In this document: piece after piece, positions 43,949 through 45,261 of the stretch
How positions within the stretch are numbered: position 1 is the stretch's first letter
Layout: each line of letters opens with the position of its first letter
DNA from: Entrophospora sp. SA101
Taxonomy: Eukaryota > Glomeromycota > Glomeromycetes > Entrophosporales > Entrophosporaceae
Direction: 5' to 3'
Length of the DNA: 45,261 bases
Assembly (NCBI GenBank): GCA_958430865.1
Contig: CAUDNR010002580.1
Span: forward strand, 41,167-86,427
Position numbers and translations under genes: made by a program
Notes under the pieces: model-generated
The model's input: the letters and a program-made list of their open reading frames with translations, nothing else
What the model was told of the DNA's origin: nothing
The model's database searches: none

Positions 43949-44908
43949 TCAAATTTTATGAATGCTTGGACTGAATGTGGGATCCGTGGCTCTTTTCTGG
44001 TTTTCCATACCTCCTTCCCACTCCGCATTAGCAAGCAGGTAACGAACTGTATCACCCTTCTTTAACTTATTCTCCTCATTTTTCCCAACAGGGCGCTTAT
44101 ACTTTGTAGATGGCCTAGATTCTACTCGTTCCAGTTTAATAGCTTTTGCTGGAGCTAAACCCCATTTTGATGAACCTGGAGCTCGAATGAGACGTGTCGG
44201 ATAATTATTAAGATAATCTATTACTTCTGGCAAATACTTGACCCACTCTCTTATTAATTTAGGATTTTTAGATATCGATTCGACGGCATACTGGATTTTA
44301 TAAAGCATCTCTGCTAACGTCTTATTGAATCGTTCTACAAGAGCTAATCCACGATGACTATAAGCACCAATTACTCGAATTGTGACATTATGCGTTTCCA
44401 TTAATCGAGCAGTTTCACCAATGAATTCTTTACCACCGTCACATTGTAGAAGTGTCGGGTATGTAAGAGGGTTATTGGGATCATCATAAATTTTCCTGAA
44501 TGCTTTTGCAACCTCCGAACTTTTCTTTGATGTGAGAGGAACGCTCTCTTTGTACCTGCTAGACACGTCTATTATATTAAGCACCGCTACCCATTTTTTA
44601 CTTTTATAATGATCATGCGTAAGAAATAGGAGGTCGCACTGATGTACACAATTTGGTTTTTGAATTTTACCATAACTAACTCGTGGAGTATCTTTTGGTG
44701 ATGGAGCGTATTTTTGCCATTCATTCTGATTATGCAACCATTCACGAACTTTTTTATACGGGAAATTATATCCTTTATCTCTGATAGCATTATATAACTT
44801 TCGAGGATTGGAATGATAACCAGTACATTGGTAAAAAAGCAATTTACATATTAAGTTTAATTCCTCATCTGGATTGATTCTAATAATAGGTTTGCTCAAT
44901 TTACTCAT
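43949..44908 (-). CDS. DDE (rve-type) integrase of Polinton-like element
   Basis: 319 codons from the ATG at 44906-44908. The N-terminal helical domain (YHSNPRKLYNAIRDKGYNFP, then VREWLHNQNEW) is typical of Polinton-type integrases. The catalytic core has the first Asp in HQCDLLFL, the second in LQCDGGKEF and the Glu in ALVERFNKTL, with spacing close to D,D-35-E. The C-terminal part (KKGDTVRYLLANAEWEGGME, RATDPTFSPSIHKI) begins an SH3/chromo-like domain that is cut by TGA at 43949-43951; the same frame then goes on with the rest of that domain. The role is insertion of the element's DNA ends. It is divergent from the coiled-coil ORF at 45017. Confidence 0.88.
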   Translation of the reverse strand: MSKLSKPIIRINPDEELNLICKLLFYQCTGYHSNPRKLYNAIRDKGYNFPYKKVREWLHNQNEWQKYAPSPKDTPRVSYGKIQKPNCVHQCDLLFLTHDHYKSKKWVAVLNIIDVSSRYKESVPLTSKKSSEVAKAFRKIYDDPNNPLTYPTLLQCDGGKEFIGETARLMETHNVTIRVIGAYSHRGLALVERFNKTLAEMLYKIQYAVESISKNPKLIREWVKYLPEVIDYLNNYPTRLIRAPGSSKWGLAPAKAIKLERVESRPSTKYKRPVGKNEENKLKKGDTVRYLLANAEWEGGMENQKRATDPTFSPSIHKI

Positions 44909-45016
44909 TTTCGATATTATTCATTATACTAAAAATTATGTTTAGCAAAGTCAGAGATAAGTCAAGAGACAAAGTCTCCTTTCTATGAAAGATATAATAT
45001 GCCGTAAAAAATAACC
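44909..45016. promoter_or_regulatory. Short divergent promoter of the virus-like module
   Basis: 108 bp between the integrase ATG (minus) and the coiled-coil ATG (plus). AT-rich; compact spacing as in viral genomes. The role is inferred from geometry. Confidence 0.4.
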
Positions 45017-45261
45017 ATGGCATTCCATAGATCCCGACCCCCTAATCGATCAACTCATAGATCAGCTACGGATAAAGAACTCGAGCTAGAACAAATTAAC
45101 CAAGAACTCCAGGAGATATTGCAATCAGAGGTAGCCATCAACAAATCGAATGAGAAATATATAAAGGATCTGGAATGTAAGTACACCCGGTGTGAGAAAG
45201 AAATCCAATCTCTCAATAAAGAACTGGAACGGCTCGAGAACGCTTCGGAGAAAGAAAAGGC
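45017..45261 (+). CDS. Coiled-coil protein, partial (runs off the window)
   Basis: The ATG at 45017-45019 opens 81 codons to the window end. After a short basic stretch (MAFHRSRPPNRSTHRSAT) it becomes Glu/Lys/Leu-rich with heptad spacing (LELEQINQELQEILQ, LNKELERLENASEK), so a long coiled coil. GC and codon use are higher than in host genes nearby. No function can be given; it could be a structural or scaffold protein of the element. Confidence 0.6.
   Translation, partial: MAFHRSRPPNRSTHRSATDKELELEQINQELQEILQSEVAINKSNEKYIKDLECKYTRCEKEIQSLNKELERLENASEKEK

Larger units (their letters stand above)
42334..45261. mobile_element. Polinton/virus-like module: ATPase, integrase, nuclease, coiled-coil ORFs
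   Basis: Tightly packed intronless genes: ATPase and integrase-nuclease on the minus strand with 21 bp between them, and coiled-coil ORFs on the plus strand at both sides. An rve-type integrase together with an A32/FtsK-like packaging ATPase is the hallmark pair of Polinton/Maverick elements and related viruses. No capsid protein, protease or polymerase B lies inside the window, which ends within the module, so element type and borders remain inferred. Confidence 0.55.

Overview
The window reads as an AT-rich, intron-rich fungal nuclear contig, most likely from an arbuscular mycorrhizal fungus (Glomeromycotina, Rhizophagus-like). The grounds are small GT...AG introns in most genes, a BTB-BACK-TLDc gene, a GATA-finger/RING protein of a type I recall as greatly expanded in Rhizophagus, many nested transposon relics, and an integrase plus packaging-type ATPase module at the right end. 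The species call is inference from gene content; no search was run.

Left third (1-12.6 kb): a LINE C-terminal fragment (minus), an intron-retaining ribosomal protein uL11 (RPL12) pseudogene, a complete three-exon cytochrome P450 (2616-4339), repeat-rich intergenic DNA with two blocks of degenerate tandem repeats, a fragment of a TIR element carrying a nested solo LTR, a multi-exon decayed host gene and a PIF1-helicase fragment.

Core housekeeping block (12.6-18.5 kb): a mitochondrial-type PPR protein, a seven-exon glucosamine-6-phosphate deaminase (amino-sugar catabolism) and, convergent with it, a six-exon methylthioribulose-1-phosphate dehydratase (methionine salvage). Both enzymes can be spliced by eye into full-length proteins with their catalytic residues.

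Middle (18.5-34.1 kb): mostly intergenic and transposon-derived. It holds a large imperfect inverted repeat, coding relics, a BTB/TLDc pseudogene with a MITE in its intron plus a second TLDc relic, a hAT-like element with 8-bp target duplications that contains a solo LTR, a mariner-like MITE, and a 3.6-kb TIR element whose single large gene is broken by a 445-bp tandem duplication. The 7.7-9.2 kb fragment is a truncated inverted copy of that 3.6-kb element.

Right quarter (34.1-45.3 kb): two SANT/Myb-like DNA-binding genes (minus), the second one head-to-head with a Uma2-like PD-(D/E)XK nuclease gene (plus). The nuclease gene carries a 221-bp exon duplication with a 100-bp filler copied from the other SANT gene. 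Then come a five-zinc-ribbon protein with a C-terminal nuclease-like domain, a divergent zinc-binding protein of unknown role, and a compact virus-like module at 42.3-45.3 kb. That module has an A32/FtsK-like packaging ATPase, a DDE integrase read in one frame (interrupted by one TGA) into a zinc-ribbon/nuclease domain, and coiled-coil ORFs on the opposite strand. It resembles a Polinton/Maverick-type element and is the best candidate for an unusual system here.

A theme across the window is loss of genes by C-to-T type changes. Many CGA-to-TGA stops and CpG-to-TpG/CpA differences separate otherwise near-identical copies, which suggests deamination of methylated CpG.
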